A DNA stretch of 64,000 nt from Manihot esculenta (GCF_001659605.2 NC_035174.2:6574389-6638388); one strand, 5' to 3'. Positions 46,466 to 59,078 are shown, counted from the first letter of the stretch. Notes: generated from the sequence alone by a model not told the origin. Numbers and translations: made by a program.

Positions 46466-46519
46466 ATAACAATATCTTCGCCTTTCTTTGATTTCTTTCT
46501 GCAATAAACATATAAAAGA

Positions 46520-48962
46520 GGTCTGAAAGCAGAGTATCTTTGTCCTGGAAGCCATTGAATTATATATATATGATGCCTGAACCTGAATCAGAATTCCTAT
46601 AACATTGCTTCTTTTGTTATATGACGATCTTGCAATGACTCGAATTCTGTTGTAGAGAAATTACAGCCAGAGTAGATCATATTGAATCCTGGTGTTCCAC
46701 ACTGACCAATACATTAAATTAATATTCTTGATCGGATTGAGAACAGCATTCCACACAGTGACATAACGAGATCCAGCGGGATGTACAAGGGATACGCTGG
46801 TTGGAAACCTCGTACCGTCTCGAATTACATTAAGAATTATTTGAAATACTTTAATATAAAGAGGAAATAAAAGAAAATAAAATTGTAAAACATCTTCTAT
46901 ACATCTTAGAGAGCTTTTGTTTAAGATTTTTCTAAGAGAATATAACAAAGATTAACTCTTTTCATACCTTAGTTCCTAGAGAAGAGAAAGCTTTTATCTA
47001 TTAGGTTACTCCGATATATCAAAAAGAAAATTCTTTTTCGAGAATATTTTTATTTTAAACCTATATTTTTTGGTAGACGTGTTAGATAGCTATGCAGTAT
47101 ATCTTGAAGTGGATTAGAAGGGGCCAACTACTGCATGGAGGTCAGTTAACTTGTTCTCATTTAATTAAATCGTGTTCGGTCTACATGATTTTCGTTGAGG
47201 TCGATGGTTTTTATATTTTTTTATCAGGATACAATACGAAAATATTAATGAGATTAGAAGTACTAATCGTCTAATCTTTTATCTCTTTGTAAATCGGTTT
47301 TCCTTCCATAAAAATATTAACACATTTTTTGAAATCACACTTAAACCTATCACTACTTATAAATTTATTTTAAATATTAATAAATATATTACTATTTATA
47401 AATTTTAATTATATATTTAAAATAAATAATTTTTAGTTATAAAACTTACTATATTATTATAAAATAAGAAATATATACACAATTTAAATAAAAAAATACA
47501 ACCAGCTCAGTTAATTGAGATTTTGAAGATCTTTAATAAGTCCAACACTCAAAAAATTTGAATCACTTCCTTATCCGGTCTAACCATGAACCCGAACCAG
47601 CTTACGATCCAAGTCAGCGGTCAGCTTCCAGTTTAAAATTTTAACGACAATGCTCAAAGGTCATATAGACATATATACAAGGCAATCATCAAACTTCACG
47701 TGTTGGTTGCCCGGCAATTAGCAACAAATCACATCTCTATCAAAAAAAGTTTTAAATTTGAAGAAATACATCCAGGTCGTCCAGCACACGGCATCTTTTC
47801 AGAAGCATCCTAGAATAATCCATGGCATCTGCTCGTTTCTAGGTTAGCAGTATCCAAGAATAAATCATTCAAATGTTGAACATACACGCTCTTCCTATGT
47901 ATAAAATCTCTTCTCATTCAACTGTGAGGTAAATCTCATGAACTATTTGTCATGGGGAGAATAAATATGAAGGACTTATAATTTAATCCTAAACTTTTTA
48001 AATAATAAATAATTTAATCTTTAAAATTTTATCTTATCAATAAAATATTTATTCTTTTTCGTTATTCATAAAAAAGTAAATACACTCCCAACTCTTTTAA
48101 TATATATCTAGATATTTTATAATAGTTTTATATTAAATATTTTTTCTGTTACATAAAATTTTACATCTTTAAATTTTTTAATTTATATTAAAATATTTAT
48201 AGTAAGTTTCTGTTATTTTTTTTTATTCATGATTCAACCCTTAACTTTTAAATTAGAAAATTTCAATTTGTACTAAGATATTTTATTACAGTCTTATATT
48301 AAATATTTTTTTAAACTTTATTAATATAATAAATTATTTTTATAAAATTTATATAATTTTTTAAAATATATTATAATTGATAGATGCATAAAATAAAATA
48401 TAAATATTTAAATTAAATTATTTATATTAACATGATAGAAATATATATTTAATGTAATACTGAAATAATTTATTTCTTAAAATTTTATTTTATCATTTCA
48501 TTAAAATTTATTGTTGTTCTATAATAATTTAATTATTTAAAATTTATTTTTTATAATAATTTAGTCTTTATATTAAAAAAATAATTTTTTATTTTAACAT
48601 AATAAAAAAATATTTAACATAAAATTGAGATATAAATTGAAAATTAATAAATTTAGAGATTAAAAATTCCGGTCATATAATAAAAAAATATTTAATGTAA
48701 AACTAATATAAATATTTTAATATAAATTAAAAATTAAAAAACTTTAAGGGTTTATATAACAAAATAAATATTTAATATAATACTCCTATAATATCTTTAT
48801 ATATATTAAAAGAGTTCAGAATTTAATTTTTTTTTATGAATAACAGTAAATTTGAAAAAATAAATATTTTATTAATAAAATAAAATTTTAAAATAAAATT
48901 ATTTATTATTTTAAAAATTTAGATTAAATTATAAATTTTAAAGATTATAATATAAATTAATG

Positions 48963-48997
<35 letters not shown>

Positions 48998-49250
48998 CAT
49001 ATAATACCTTACACTTCATAAATGCGGTAAGATATTAATTAATTTTATTTCTTTTAGTACCATGAATGTAAAGCTACTTATTATTTTTATTTTTATTTTT
49101 TAATTTTATTGCACTTTTAAAATGCAATATGCAATAAGTGTTAGTCTCCAAATTCAAACTAACTTTTTTCAAACTAAGATTTAGGAATTATTTTTTTATA
49201 AAATTCTTATTAAGAAAAAGCCCGGAAATTACATGGTATATGCTTGAGAA
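46520..49250. other. AT-rich spacer after the calmodulin-like gene
   Basis: No supportable gene over 2.7 kb. Short frames (46661-46948 minus, 47092-47274 plus) show no family motif. Contains a (TA)n run at about 48967-48998. Parts from 47950 on look like repeated decayed transposon DNA (recurring ATTTAATATAAAACT-like stretches), but I cannot define element ends. Confidence 0.5.
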
Positions 49251-49255
49251 GTTCT

Positions 49256-49574
49256 TTAACCTTCCCAAGCTTCAAAGGCAGCGAGGGAATGGAATTTTTT
49301 TTTATGGATAAACATATGATCATCTAATGAAACAACTTGTTTGTCAATAAAAGCTCCAGATTGTTGTGAAATCAAATCTGAAGCCCCTTGACTTAAGAGT
49401 TTCCTTGGCACTGCAAAGCCAAATCAAGGCATTTATCAGTGTTACAGCTGTGCTTTAATTAATCATACTCATACGAAGGCAACCCATTAATTAACAATAC
49501 GTATAAACTTATACGCAACTTCAGACTGCAACTCACAAGAAGAAATTAAGACATCCTCCAATGATAGCAAATCC
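49256..49574 (-). CDS. Possible last two exons of an unrecognised minus-strand gene
   Basis: Tentative. Exon 49574-49537 (38 nt, acceptor AAATAG, donor GTGAGT) joins in phase to exon 49410-49256 (acceptor TTTGCAG) which runs open to TAA at 49256-49258. The 51-codon last exon reads LPRKLLSQGASDLI, then SQQSGAFIDKQVVSLDDHMF and ends AAFEAWEG. Good splice sites and phase agreement argue for real exons; short length and no recognised family argue for caution. Upstream exons and the promoter would lie toward 51.5 kb, where a telobox and TATA-like site sit on the minus strand. Confidence 0.35.
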
Positions 49575-49579
49575 CTATT

Positions 49580-51478
49580 TGCAAATAATAGTCTATGTTA
49601 CTGCAAACCACTTTATAATAGTTGTCCACTTCCAGAAAACAACATGAAACATAATTTATTCAGCCTTGCCGCAATTGATGATATCAGAAGAGGCAAATTT
49701 CTTAAAGAAATGTTTTGTGAGAATTTGATCCTGTGAAACGAAGAAAACTTCATATTTAGATTTCTTTATTTTGCCTTTTATTTTTCTTTTTCTTTTCCCA
49801 AGTGATCCACTAGTCGTTTTTCCTTTCCCCATCTTTCTCTTCCCACACGAAGGGAAGTTAATCCTCTGTTTTCATTTTGCTCCCTTGTGTTTTTCACCCA
49901 TCATAGGAGGAGGTGCAAGTCTCATAAAAATTTTATTTCCTTGCATATTTTTTCCATTTTCTTTCTCTCTTGCTTTAAAGACAATAAAATCAATATTCTA
50001 TATTAAAAGCCCTCCTATTTCTTTTGCTCCCCAAAATCCAAAGAATTGGTTAATGTACACCAAATTAGGCTCTCAATTCATTCTCATTTGACTCTGTGGC
50101 GCCATTACTCCTATGACAGAGCAGGTCCACCTTCATAGTTATCTACCTCAACTGCATCATCAATGAGAGATGTTGCAGTGATTCTGCTGCATTTTCACAA
50201 AGATAATACACACTACTCATCATCCTCTACAGGATTAATTATTGATGTAACATTCTCATGATCATCTTTATCCATTTCAAATCTTGTCAGTATAAATACT
50301 AACCCAGGAACTAAATCTTAGAAAGAAAAACACAAAAAGAAAAGCTATTCATTTGCTGCGATTTAGTATGGAAAAAGTTTATTGAAGAAAAAGAAAGATC
50401 ACTCAAGGGGAAAAAGGCCACAAGTAAAAAATTACTAAACGCAAAACTCAAAACTTTCCAGCTCTGTCTACCAATGCCTCTGTGGTTGGAAATCTTATGT
50501 GTATTAAAAGCACCTTCAAGTAATCTCAGCCAATTTTAATTATAAATAATTAGATCTGTTATCTCAAATAAGTGATGACTAACTGCTTAACAATTTCTCT
50601 CAAATTCAATTCAACAAAATAATATTAATTTTCTAACACAAATGCAGGAACCTCAAGCTATAAAGGAACTCAAACACCTACATTCTTGAAACAAAAATCA
50701 TAATTAATAACAAGAACAGATCCAACCACTTACTAAAATCATCACCATAATATCAAACAGCTACGCATTTAAGTCCTGGAGATTCACAGGGGCATCCCTG
50801 CAACTATGCAGCGGTTAAAGAGCGCTATAAAGCTCGACAAAATTATGCAAATCCCTGTAACTATGCAAATCTAGCTAAATCCGATTAAAAAACGGAAGAG
50901 AAACTTGAAACAACTGGTAGACCTAAATCTAGCAGAACTGAAACATCCAAAAAAAGCAGCTATAATAATAAAAACACTGCCAAATTGCTCCACAAATATT
51001 AAAGCATATGCATGCAACTCACAGTTGTTGTAAATGCAAATAAATTACATAAAGAAATGCTATAAAAACAATGAAAATTGGATCTGGAGAAAGAACCAAT
51101 ATTTTTTTCTCATCTTTGTCTTTTTTTCACCTGAAAGGGAGATTTTGTCACTGCAGGAAAAAAATTGAGCAAAACAACTCTTTTAAAACACAGTGTTCAT
51201 TTCCCTTCCAAACACTGAATTGAAATAATAAACATAAAAGAATCCCTAAAGGAGGAATGAGCGTCGCGTTTAAAGAAAAAAGAGGAGGAGCTGTGGAAGA
51301 TTGTGTATCCTTGAAATTAGAGAATCAATCTGGTGACGGTATTCGTTCCCTTCCTAAAATAGATTCGCTTAGTTCAAAATTATACAAATACAGAGAAGAA
51401 AGAGAAACCATTTTAGGAAGAGGAATGAACAACGTTCTCAGAGGGAGGTAGACACAGCAAAGGAGGTAGACAAGAATT
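49580..51478. other. Gene-poor stretch, possibly introns of the unrecognised minus-strand gene
   Basis: Apart from the two tentative items above I see no coding structure. A frame at 49771-50091 (plus) is hydrophobic with poly-pyrimidine composition and looks non-coding. A frame at 51257-51451 lies over the presumed 5' leader of the minus-strand gene and is not supported. Confidence 0.4.
50065..50275 (-). pseudogene. Possible gene fragment with shifting frames
   Basis: From ATG 50275 (minus strand) a 20-codon acidic frame (MDKDDHENVTSIINPVEDDE) meets TAG. Overlapping frames continue with YYLCENAAESLQHLS, then DDAVEVDNYEGGPA and then HRSNGATESNENELRA to a TAA at 50065. Successive protein-like pieces in different frames look like a decayed exon, but chance cannot be excluded. 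Not recognised. Confidence 0.2.
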
Positions 51479-51500
51479 TTAGGGTTTTCCCTATTTATTG
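51479..51500 (-). promoter_or_regulatory. Telobox and TATA-like site on the minus strand
   Basis: TTAGGGTTT at 51479-51487 is the telobox AAACCCTAA on the minus strand, preceded by CAATAAATAG (51491-51500). This pairing is common near starts of plant housekeeping genes and would suit a minus-strand gene ending near 49256. Confidence 0.35.
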
Positions 51501-51559
51501 ATGGTCTCGCCAGTTGGCAATTGGGGCTGGCCAAACGACGACGTTGAGATAGTTACTGA

Positions 51560-52603
51560 CCAAGCAGAAAAGCCGGGGTCACAGAATAATGAGAGCCGTT
51601 ATTGAAAGCGGCCTGCCAGCTTCTTGCCTGCGTCAGCTTAGGTCGGTCTTTTTCCTCTCTTTGTGGTGTTCTCCAAGTCAAAAGAGTTAATTTTTATTTA
51701 AATTATTAATAATTTTTACCGGTTTGATTATGCATATAAATTCAGTTCTGTCTAGAATTTTAAGTTTTTCAAAATATATTATAAGCTGGTGTGTGTATAT
51801 ATAAAATAAAAAATAAATTTAAAATTTTTTATAAACTAATATGAAAGACAAGCGCTCCTCAATATCACCGTCCCTTTGATTTTCGCGCTAATTGCACAAA
51901 TACAAGTTGCGATTGGTTGGTCACCCTCAAATCAACCACCGTAATCACAGGTACACCACTCCCCCGCTTTTGTCACCTTTATCCATTCTCTCTCCCTACC
52001 CATTCAATTCTATGCTTGTTTTCTTTTCTTTCTTTTTGCTATCTTCACTGTAAATATGTTTTTTTCCCGCTGAATTCATTAGTTACTGTAGATTTCTCTC
52101 CCTTCAAATTGATCTTTTTGTATATTCTCAAATTTCAGTATCACTGGATTTTGTTTTGACAAATTCTTTCCCTCCCTCTGTTTATAAACTTAACCACAAT
52201 AGGGTTTCAATCTCTCGACAAACTGGTCAGTTTTTGCAAGTTTGCAAGTGTTTGGTTTTGTTTGTTATTGATCACTTTGTGCTGTATTTAAATAGTGAAA
52301 AGTTCGCTGTACAGAGGAATTTGTTCGAGAATGACCCTGGCTTTCATAATTAGTAGCATTTATTTATCTTCTTCTTCTTCTTTTGGTAATAGACTTTGTT
52401 TTAATATCTTGGTGAAACCCATATTTGCCATCTAGTTGTGGTGCCTGGATGAAAGCTTCAGTTGGAGAGGTATATTTCTGCATAACTGAAGTGAGTGGGT
52501 GTTGAGTCATGATAAAGGAAAATGGAGGAATTGATTTTGGCTAAAATTTAGCAGCTGCTTGGCCATTATAATCTTATGGGTTTGGTTTACCGATTGATTG
52601 TAG
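51560..52603 (+). promoter_or_regulatory. Promoter and 5' leader of the MADS gene
   Basis: One kb between the minus-strand telobox and the MADS ATG. A TTGTAG acceptor at 52598-52603 lies one base before the ATG, so the leader contains an intron; a plausible donor is CACAG-GTAC near 51949. CT-rich tracts (51960-52020) fit a plant 5' untranslated region. Confidence 0.45.
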
Positions 52604-52604
52604 G

Positions 52605-55600
52605 ATGGGAAGGGTTAAGCTAAAGATAAAGAGATTAGAAAGCACCAGCAATCGACAAGTGACCTATTCAAAACGAAGGAATGGGATCTTGAAGAAAGCT
52701 AAGGAATTGTCTATATTATGTGACATAGATATTGCCCTTCTCATGTTTTCTCCAACGGGGAGGCCTACATTGTATCAAGGAGAGCACAGGTGAATTAACT
52801 ACTATGCATTTCATTGTCCTTTCCCTTCATGTGGCTATTACTATTAAGGCAACTCATGTAAATTACTACAATCGGAAAATGATGAACTTTATTATTGTTT
52901 CATTGGTACTGCTTACTAATAACGTAAAGCATTTGTGGTTAATGTTTGAATAATCTCATTTTAATTGGCAAGCATTCCGAATTCTCCATAAAAAACTCAA
53001 GACTATATGTAAATGTCTTTTATCTTTTAATTTTACAGCAGTGTTGAAGGTGTTATTGCAAAATTTACTCAATTAACTCCGCAGGAAAGGGCAAAAAGGT
53101 ATTGTATGAAAATCTTTGCAAAACTTTTATTATATTTTTTTTCCAGATAGCTGTTAGCAGTTTGGTTGAATTTTTAAGATAATACAGCTAAGAGTCTCCA
53201 TTTGATTGGAACAGGAAATTGGAAAGCCTTGAAGTAAGATTACTATGATCTGCACTCTGAAATGTTATTTCTTTGCAATGTTTTTCTTGTTACTTGTTAC
53301 TACATAATGGAATGTTAACCATTGTCTTATTCATATAATCAATTTGGTTTACTTGCTGAGAATATAGGTATTGAGGAAAACCTTCAAGAAGTTGGACCAT
53401 GATGTAAATATACAAGACTTTTTGGGTGCAAGGTATGTGATTATTTTGGTCAAGTTAATGGATTTCCGGTGAAAAGAGGGCTTTTTGCCGAAAGGGTGTG
53501 ATTATGAGAACAAGTTCCCAAGAAGGGGTGGAAGAAAAATATCTCCATAGAAGGGGTGAAAAAGACCATATCGGCAGAAAGTTGAGCTTAATCGTGACTC
53601 TCGAGTCACGACTGAATAAGTTTTAATCTTGTATGTTTTTAATTAATTAATTAATTATGTGTTATTCAATTTATCTATTTATATATTTATTTAATTATAT
53701 ATTATTTATAATTATAATAATTATAATTATTTTATTTATATTATAAGAACCAGCATCTTGGTTATTGGTCGTTCACGACTTGGTTTAGTCGTGACTGTAA
53801 GTCACGGTTTGGGCGTTCTACACCCTTTAGTCGTGGTTCAAAGTTAATTAATTGTGACTCCACGTGGCTATTTCCATCCCTTATATGGAAATATTTTTCC
53901 CTCTGCCCCTTATTGAGAATTTGTTCTCATAATCTCACCCTTTTGGAGAAAATCCCGGAAGTAGACTTAAGAAGGATCTGTAACATTTTTTTTTTCCTGT
54001 TTTTGCAGAACTCAGACATTTGAGGTTTGAAATGATTGCGCACATTCTTATCATTCTTGAAGATTTTGGATTCTTATGTTTTTTTTCATATCAATAATTT
54101 TGTTTTATGGTTAATGCGTTATGGGCAGGAGTTGACTGATCAGGTTAGGCTGTTGCAAACACAGCTGACAGAGCTACATAATAGAATGAGGTGGACCTTT
54201 GAATCTTTTAGAAGTATTCATTTTATGTAACCAAACTAGCTAATTTAACATTACATGATTTTGAAACTTTGGCCACATATGTGTACTTCATTCAATTTTT
54301 GCTGGTGTACTAGAATTTCGTTCCAGTTTTCCCTTTCTGCATCATAAATCAATTCCAAGGAAGTGCAACACAAACAAACTCTTCCAATTCTTATATCCTT
54401 GTACATGTGCGTTTGTCCTATGAATTCTATTTTATTGTTAGAATTTTTTTCCTTGCTGCAATCAGATAATGCAGTTCAGACTTCAGAGAATAGTAGATGC
54501 TTTGTTGGGGCCTGTTGTACTAAGCTTCAAATGTTGCAACAAGGTTTTGAAAAGTTGAATTCTCTTATCAATTAACATTTTTAAATCTGGATAAAGCTTG
54601 TAATGGGATAGATTAATCATGATTAACGTTATGGCATCTGGGGGAGTTTATCACATCCAGAAATATGTGCAACTTTTGAAGAATACCACAAGAGGTAGTT
54701 TAAGATTTTCCATAAGCGTAGGAGAGTTGGTTAGAGCCCTTGTGTTATATCATTCTAATATTTATACAATCAAAACCAGAAAAAAATTAAAAAAGAAACA
54801 ACAAAAAACATGTTATAAATGTTGATCCAGCACTTCAGTTTCTGCCAAAATTCAGGTTTTGCATACCAAAGTAAAACTTTACATATCAGATTATTATTGT
54901 CTGACCCGTGTTTTCCAATTCAGACCCCTGACTTGGATTCTTATTATGTTGTCTCTGAAATTTAAACTGGCCATTAAATTTCAACTTCCAGCATATGTGT
55001 TATAACTACTTCAATACTTAGGTATGTCTGTTGTGGCGTACAGCTTAACCTACATGCATATAAAGACTTCCTATTTTGTTTTTTAATGTACAAAAAGCCT
55101 TACTGTTTCATGCCTTTTTTCAGCTATTGGAGTAACCCTGGTAAGGTTGATAGCATAGAACGTCTTAGTCAGATGGAAGACTCGCTAAAAGAGTCAATTA
55201 ACCAAATCCGTCTGCAAAAGGTATGCTTGTTGTCCCCAGTGCATGGTGTTATGACTAGATGTCAGTCATTTAAGCTTGCAGACTTTCAAGATTGAGTCCA
55301 CATCTCAATTTCGCATATTCTGGTAGGATATTTTTCACATTGCTTTGCAAGTCATAACAACCTTTCCATCTTACCTTCAGCTAGGAACAAGTCTTTTACT
55401 CTTTCCCATACCTTTAACCTGCCACCTCATGTTTATTCCTATAAATATTGTCAGTCTAAAATCATAAAACATATAATCATCAAGATATCATGTATACCTT
55501 GTAAGCTTTTCTGACAGCATAGTTTGTTCCACTTAATCATCAAGACTGAGTGGTAGAACTGCTAATTGTTTTACCCACCTTAGCAAGATCTCGAAGAGTA

Positions 55601-57358
55601 TTTTGATAATATATAGGTAAAGTATATTCTTACACTGTCCACTTTTCTTGGCAGGAGAGTTTTGGAAAGTGCCAACTTATGCCTGTAGAATGCAATAGCC
55701 AGGTAATACACTGGCCATGTAATAAATTTTTAGCTGAGGGAAAATCTTATTGGAGTTATCTTGCCTCAGTTTCAGAATGGAATGGCTTTACCTTTGATGA
55801 TGAATAACATGCAAGAGGCCCAATCACTATCATGGCTTCCAAACAATGGAAATCACCATCTGATACTATCCAACGAGCAAAACTTTTTTCCCCAAAGGTA
55901 GCTGTTCCTCAATTTGTGTCTTTGGAATCCAGTGCCTTTTAGTCAATATCTAGTTGAAAGTTCATCATCTTCAAGTAATTTGTGCTTAAAAATATAATTA
56001 CCTGGCCATTATTCTTAGTTTTAAGTTATGGCCACTGCCAACCAACTCATGTTACCATATGTTACTCCTTTTCAGATGCTACTAACAAACTCCTGTTAAT
56101 ACCTCTTATTTATTTATTTCCCCCTTTTTTTTCACTAAATTTTGCTTACTGCTTACTTGGTAAACAGGTTTCTCATTTCTTTCATCATTTCTTGCTACCC
56201 TAAAATATTTGCCTTCTTCTGTTTCCTACAGTGATATAGAATGCTCAACTGACGCATCCCTTCCCGACTATTCTGGTTACAATGATACTGGCAAACATAC
56301 TGAGATTCAAATTCGAGGACCACTTGATAACATTGGGCAGGATGGTGGTGCATTGAGCAACTTAAGTAGCAATAAATGCTTAAGTGTACAACTTAATGAG
56401 CAATTCTCGTATTCTCCATTTAGTAGTTTAAATCTGCCTGATGTTGGAAAAATGAAGCCTGAGATGCAGATGAACTGCCAAGGAAACAATTCTGTTTATC
56501 GAGTTAATAACAATTTTGAACCTCCTAGACCTATATACGACAATGTCCAGCATAATTGGGGGTCTGCATCTGGGCCTTGCAGCATTGAAATGTTTAACGA
56601 GAACCAATATCACCAGGTAAAAAGTTTCTATACATAAATATGCATAACTCTTTATGCTGTATATAGTGGATTGCACATGCTTTTTGAACTTAAAATAAAT
56701 TGGATTGTTTGTTTAATTATAAAGTCAGCAGCTCATATTAATTTCTAACTTGTAGTTGCATGCCAGTTAACTGTCAGCATTTATACTATTTGTATGTATT
56801 CTGTTCACTTCTAATCTTTTTTTTTTTTTGCAAGAAGTGATAGGGCATAGCAAAATACTTTTTCATACCAAGTGAAGTTATGCCTTTTCATGTTTCAGTC
56901 ATAATTGCAAAGAATTGTTCTGTTTGTAATTTACGTTGTTCACTTAGTTCAGCGGTGTCAGAAGAGTGTTTCTTGTGGAATTGTAAGAGGTTTCACATGT
57001 TATGTGGGATCTGCTGTTCTTGGTGCTCTGTAATATGGGTAGTCTGCCATTTCATATATATACTTCATTAGTTGGGTTTTACATCAGTACAGAACGTACC
57101 ATGTAGCTGTTCCTTTTTTTTCAGTATCAAAATGAGCCCTTTGTTTTCCCTCCTTTTTGCATCAATAAATGGGATAACCTTAAGGTAGTTGATTCCATCA
57201 GATTCATCAGTTAACTTCTGAACTGGTGTATCATTAACACATATTCTTGTCATCTCCATATTCAATGGGCTAATTTCTACTACTTATTTTCCAAACATAA
57301 CCTAGCATTATTTCAATTTTTTTACTGTTTGCGTTCTTTCATGCAGCAATCCAATTGA
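52605..57358 (+). CDS. MIKC*-type MADS-box transcription factor, AGL30/AGL65-like
   Basis: Eleven coding exons with GT-AG sites and consistent phases: 52605-52789, 53039-53098, 53215-53233, 53368-53432, 54009-54024, 54129-54190, 55124-55220, 55655-55702, 55770-55897, 56232-56616, 57347-57358. They give 358 residues; the last exon holds only QSN and TGA. Exon 1 encodes the MADS domain ([50 protein letters not shown]). Next come [37 protein letters not shown] and the K-like coiled coils [20 protein letters not shown]. This is the P-clade of MIKC* proteins (AGL30, AGL65, AGL94), which pair with S-clade AGL66/104 to control late pollen genes. Length is close to the Arabidopsis members (just under 390). 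Exons 3 (19 nt) and 5 (16 nt) are micro-exons, and exon 2 has a NAGNAG acceptor. Confidence 0.88.
53478..53956. mobile_element. MITE (MULE-like) in MADS intron 4
   Basis: 479-bp non-autonomous element with imperfect terminal inverted repeats about 100 bp long: GGGCTTTTTGCCGAAAGGG on the left matches GGGATTTTCTCCAAAAGGG (reverse of the right end), followed by shared GATTATGAGAACAA blocks. It contains internal palindromes around CGTGACTCTCGAGTCACGAC and an AT-rich centre. No protein. A target duplication was not clear. Confidence 0.7.
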
Positions 57359-57760
57359 TTCTAGTGAGTTTTACATTATTTTTCCTTTGATGGGAAGAAT
57401 GATTGCTGGAAGAATTAATGGTGTGATTTTGTAATATGTTCTAGACCAGCCATTTATAGCCAGAAAGATTTTCGGGCAGATTTTTGATATGTGGAAGAAA
57501 TCAACAGATAAATTGGAGCCATCTGGATGTTCTAGGCCATCCAATATGTTAGGCTGTTAGCTGTATATAGCATATACACGATACTAATTACCAGGTCATC
57601 TGTATATATGTTATTTGTAAATTCTGTAAACATGTAGCAAGTATTTTTGGTTCAGTCACACAAGCTGTATATCTATAATTTTGTAGAAAATGCAAGCAAT
57701 TTGAGGCTTCATTTGAGCAATAGTATAATTTTTATAGATTTTAGTTCATCCTATTGGAAC

Positions 57761-57766
57761 TTTATT
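57761..57766 (-). terminator. Candidate poly(A) signal of LHCA4
   Basis: TTTATT on the plus strand, AATAAA on the gene strand, about 210 bases after the stop codon. Confidence 0.4.
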
Positions 57767-57805
57767 TCCAACCAGCTGGTGTTTCTATGAGGTTCAAGCT
57801 TGAGA

Positions 57806-57811
57806 AATAAA
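57806..57811 (+). terminator. Candidate poly(A) signal of the MADS gene
   Basis: AATAAA 448 bases after the stop codon. It lies beyond the minus-strand poly(A) signal of LHCA4 (57761-57766), so the two transcripts would overlap tail to tail. Confidence 0.35.
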
Positions 57812-57974
57812 TGGTTTCAAGTGATATAAAATGATAATGTAAATGACATCTTAGTTCCTCTGTACACTGACTGAAGATTCCTTGTTTTACATTGATGCTC
57901 AAACCTCACACAAAAACCATATATTGACGGTTACAAATGCAAGAAACAGAACCCCGTTTCTTCTCTATTGAATT

Positions 57975-58914
57975 TTAGTTACCGGAGAGTGTCTGGACAA
58001 TTGTGTTGTGCCATGGGTCTGAGAGGTGCTGCAACAGGTTGTCAAACGGTCCTTTGCCGGTGACATTGTGTTGAACCACAAATCCCAGGAACGCCAACAT
58101 CGCTAATCTCCCTGCATAAACAAATCAAACAACATAAGCCTATTCTTCAAAAGAAAAAATCTAAGCAAAATCAACCAGGTTGTTTTGCAATTAGCTAATT
58201 ATTACCGTTGGCAAGCTCCTTCTCCTTGGCCTCTAGAGTGGGTGCAAAGTTGAGGGGGTTGAAGATGCCGCCAGGGTAACCAACTTCATTTGGAGGCAAA
58301 CTATATTGCTTGAAGATGGGATCTTGGTTGACACTTCCTGGGTTCTTGATATCTTGCCACCTTCTGATCTCCACATAATGGAACAAGATGAACTCAATCA
58401 CGAAGAGAGTTGATGATGATGCAAAGTACTCCGCTTTGCCAGCATCATACCATTGAGGAACATTGATGATTCCAATCTTGGTGAAAACCTCTGGCAGTAG
58501 CATCCCTGCAACACCCAACATAGCCCACCGCCCATTCACAAGCTCCGCTTGGATGAACCATTTTAGATTCTCAGGGTCCTCAGCGAGTCCAAGGGGGTCA
58601 AAGCCATTGTCCCCTGGAAGACTGGATACGTTTGCAAGGTTTCAGTTAACAGTGTCAAGCAAATAAATCAAGAATATTTGGCTTTTGTTGGTTGAAAGAG
58701 TTCTTTACCTGCCGTTGAGGTAGGCCGGAGAAGGCAAACCGGGCAACCATTCTCCCTTCTTGGCCTCAACTTTGAAAGAAGCTGAAGAAGAAGAAGCTAT
58801 TGGTTTAAAGGACACTTCTCTGTTGAGTTTACCAGAAGACCCGGTAAGAAACCTCGATCTTGATGCACATGGCCGGAATACGGCAGCAGAAGCTTGAGTT
58901 GTTACGGTTGCCAT
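57975..58914 (-). CDS. LHCA4: Photosystem I light-harvesting chlorophyll a/b protein, LHCA4
   Basis: Three exons, 58914-58709, 58621-58206 and 58111-57975, GT-AG with agreeing phases, giving 252 residues. The transit peptide [16 protein letters not shown]...[13 protein letters not shown] precedes the mature start near KKGEWLPGL. Three thylakoid helices are visible: helix 1 with [19 protein letters not shown], the middle [18 protein letters not shown] and helix 3 with [17 protein letters not shown], with the conserved Glu/Arg ligand pairs. The Asn of ELVNGRWAM, where most LHC proteins have His, is the ligand that gives LHCA4 its far-red-absorbing chlorophylls. The [20 protein letters not shown] and [20 protein letters not shown] stretches are also LHCA4-specific. 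It partners LHCA1 on the PSI antenna. Start is the ATG with transit-peptide sequence; 14 further codons upstream are untranslated. Confidence 0.96.
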
Positions 58915-59078
58915 CCTCTTTCTCCCTGAATTCCGGTGAACAAAACGGAGTTTCAAATGAGGATGTGGGTGATAAGAGTAGCAATAAGCTAAGATTAATC
59001 TCGCTGCCTTTGTACTTCAATTGGAAGGACGACTTGTGGCTTATGTTCTTCGTTCGCAATTGACTGTTGATTTTGTAG

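Noticed and set aside
46661..46948. 95-residue minus-strand frame after the calmodulin-like gene
   Set aside because: No recognisable motif, no splice or promoter context; length is within chance for AT-rich DNA.
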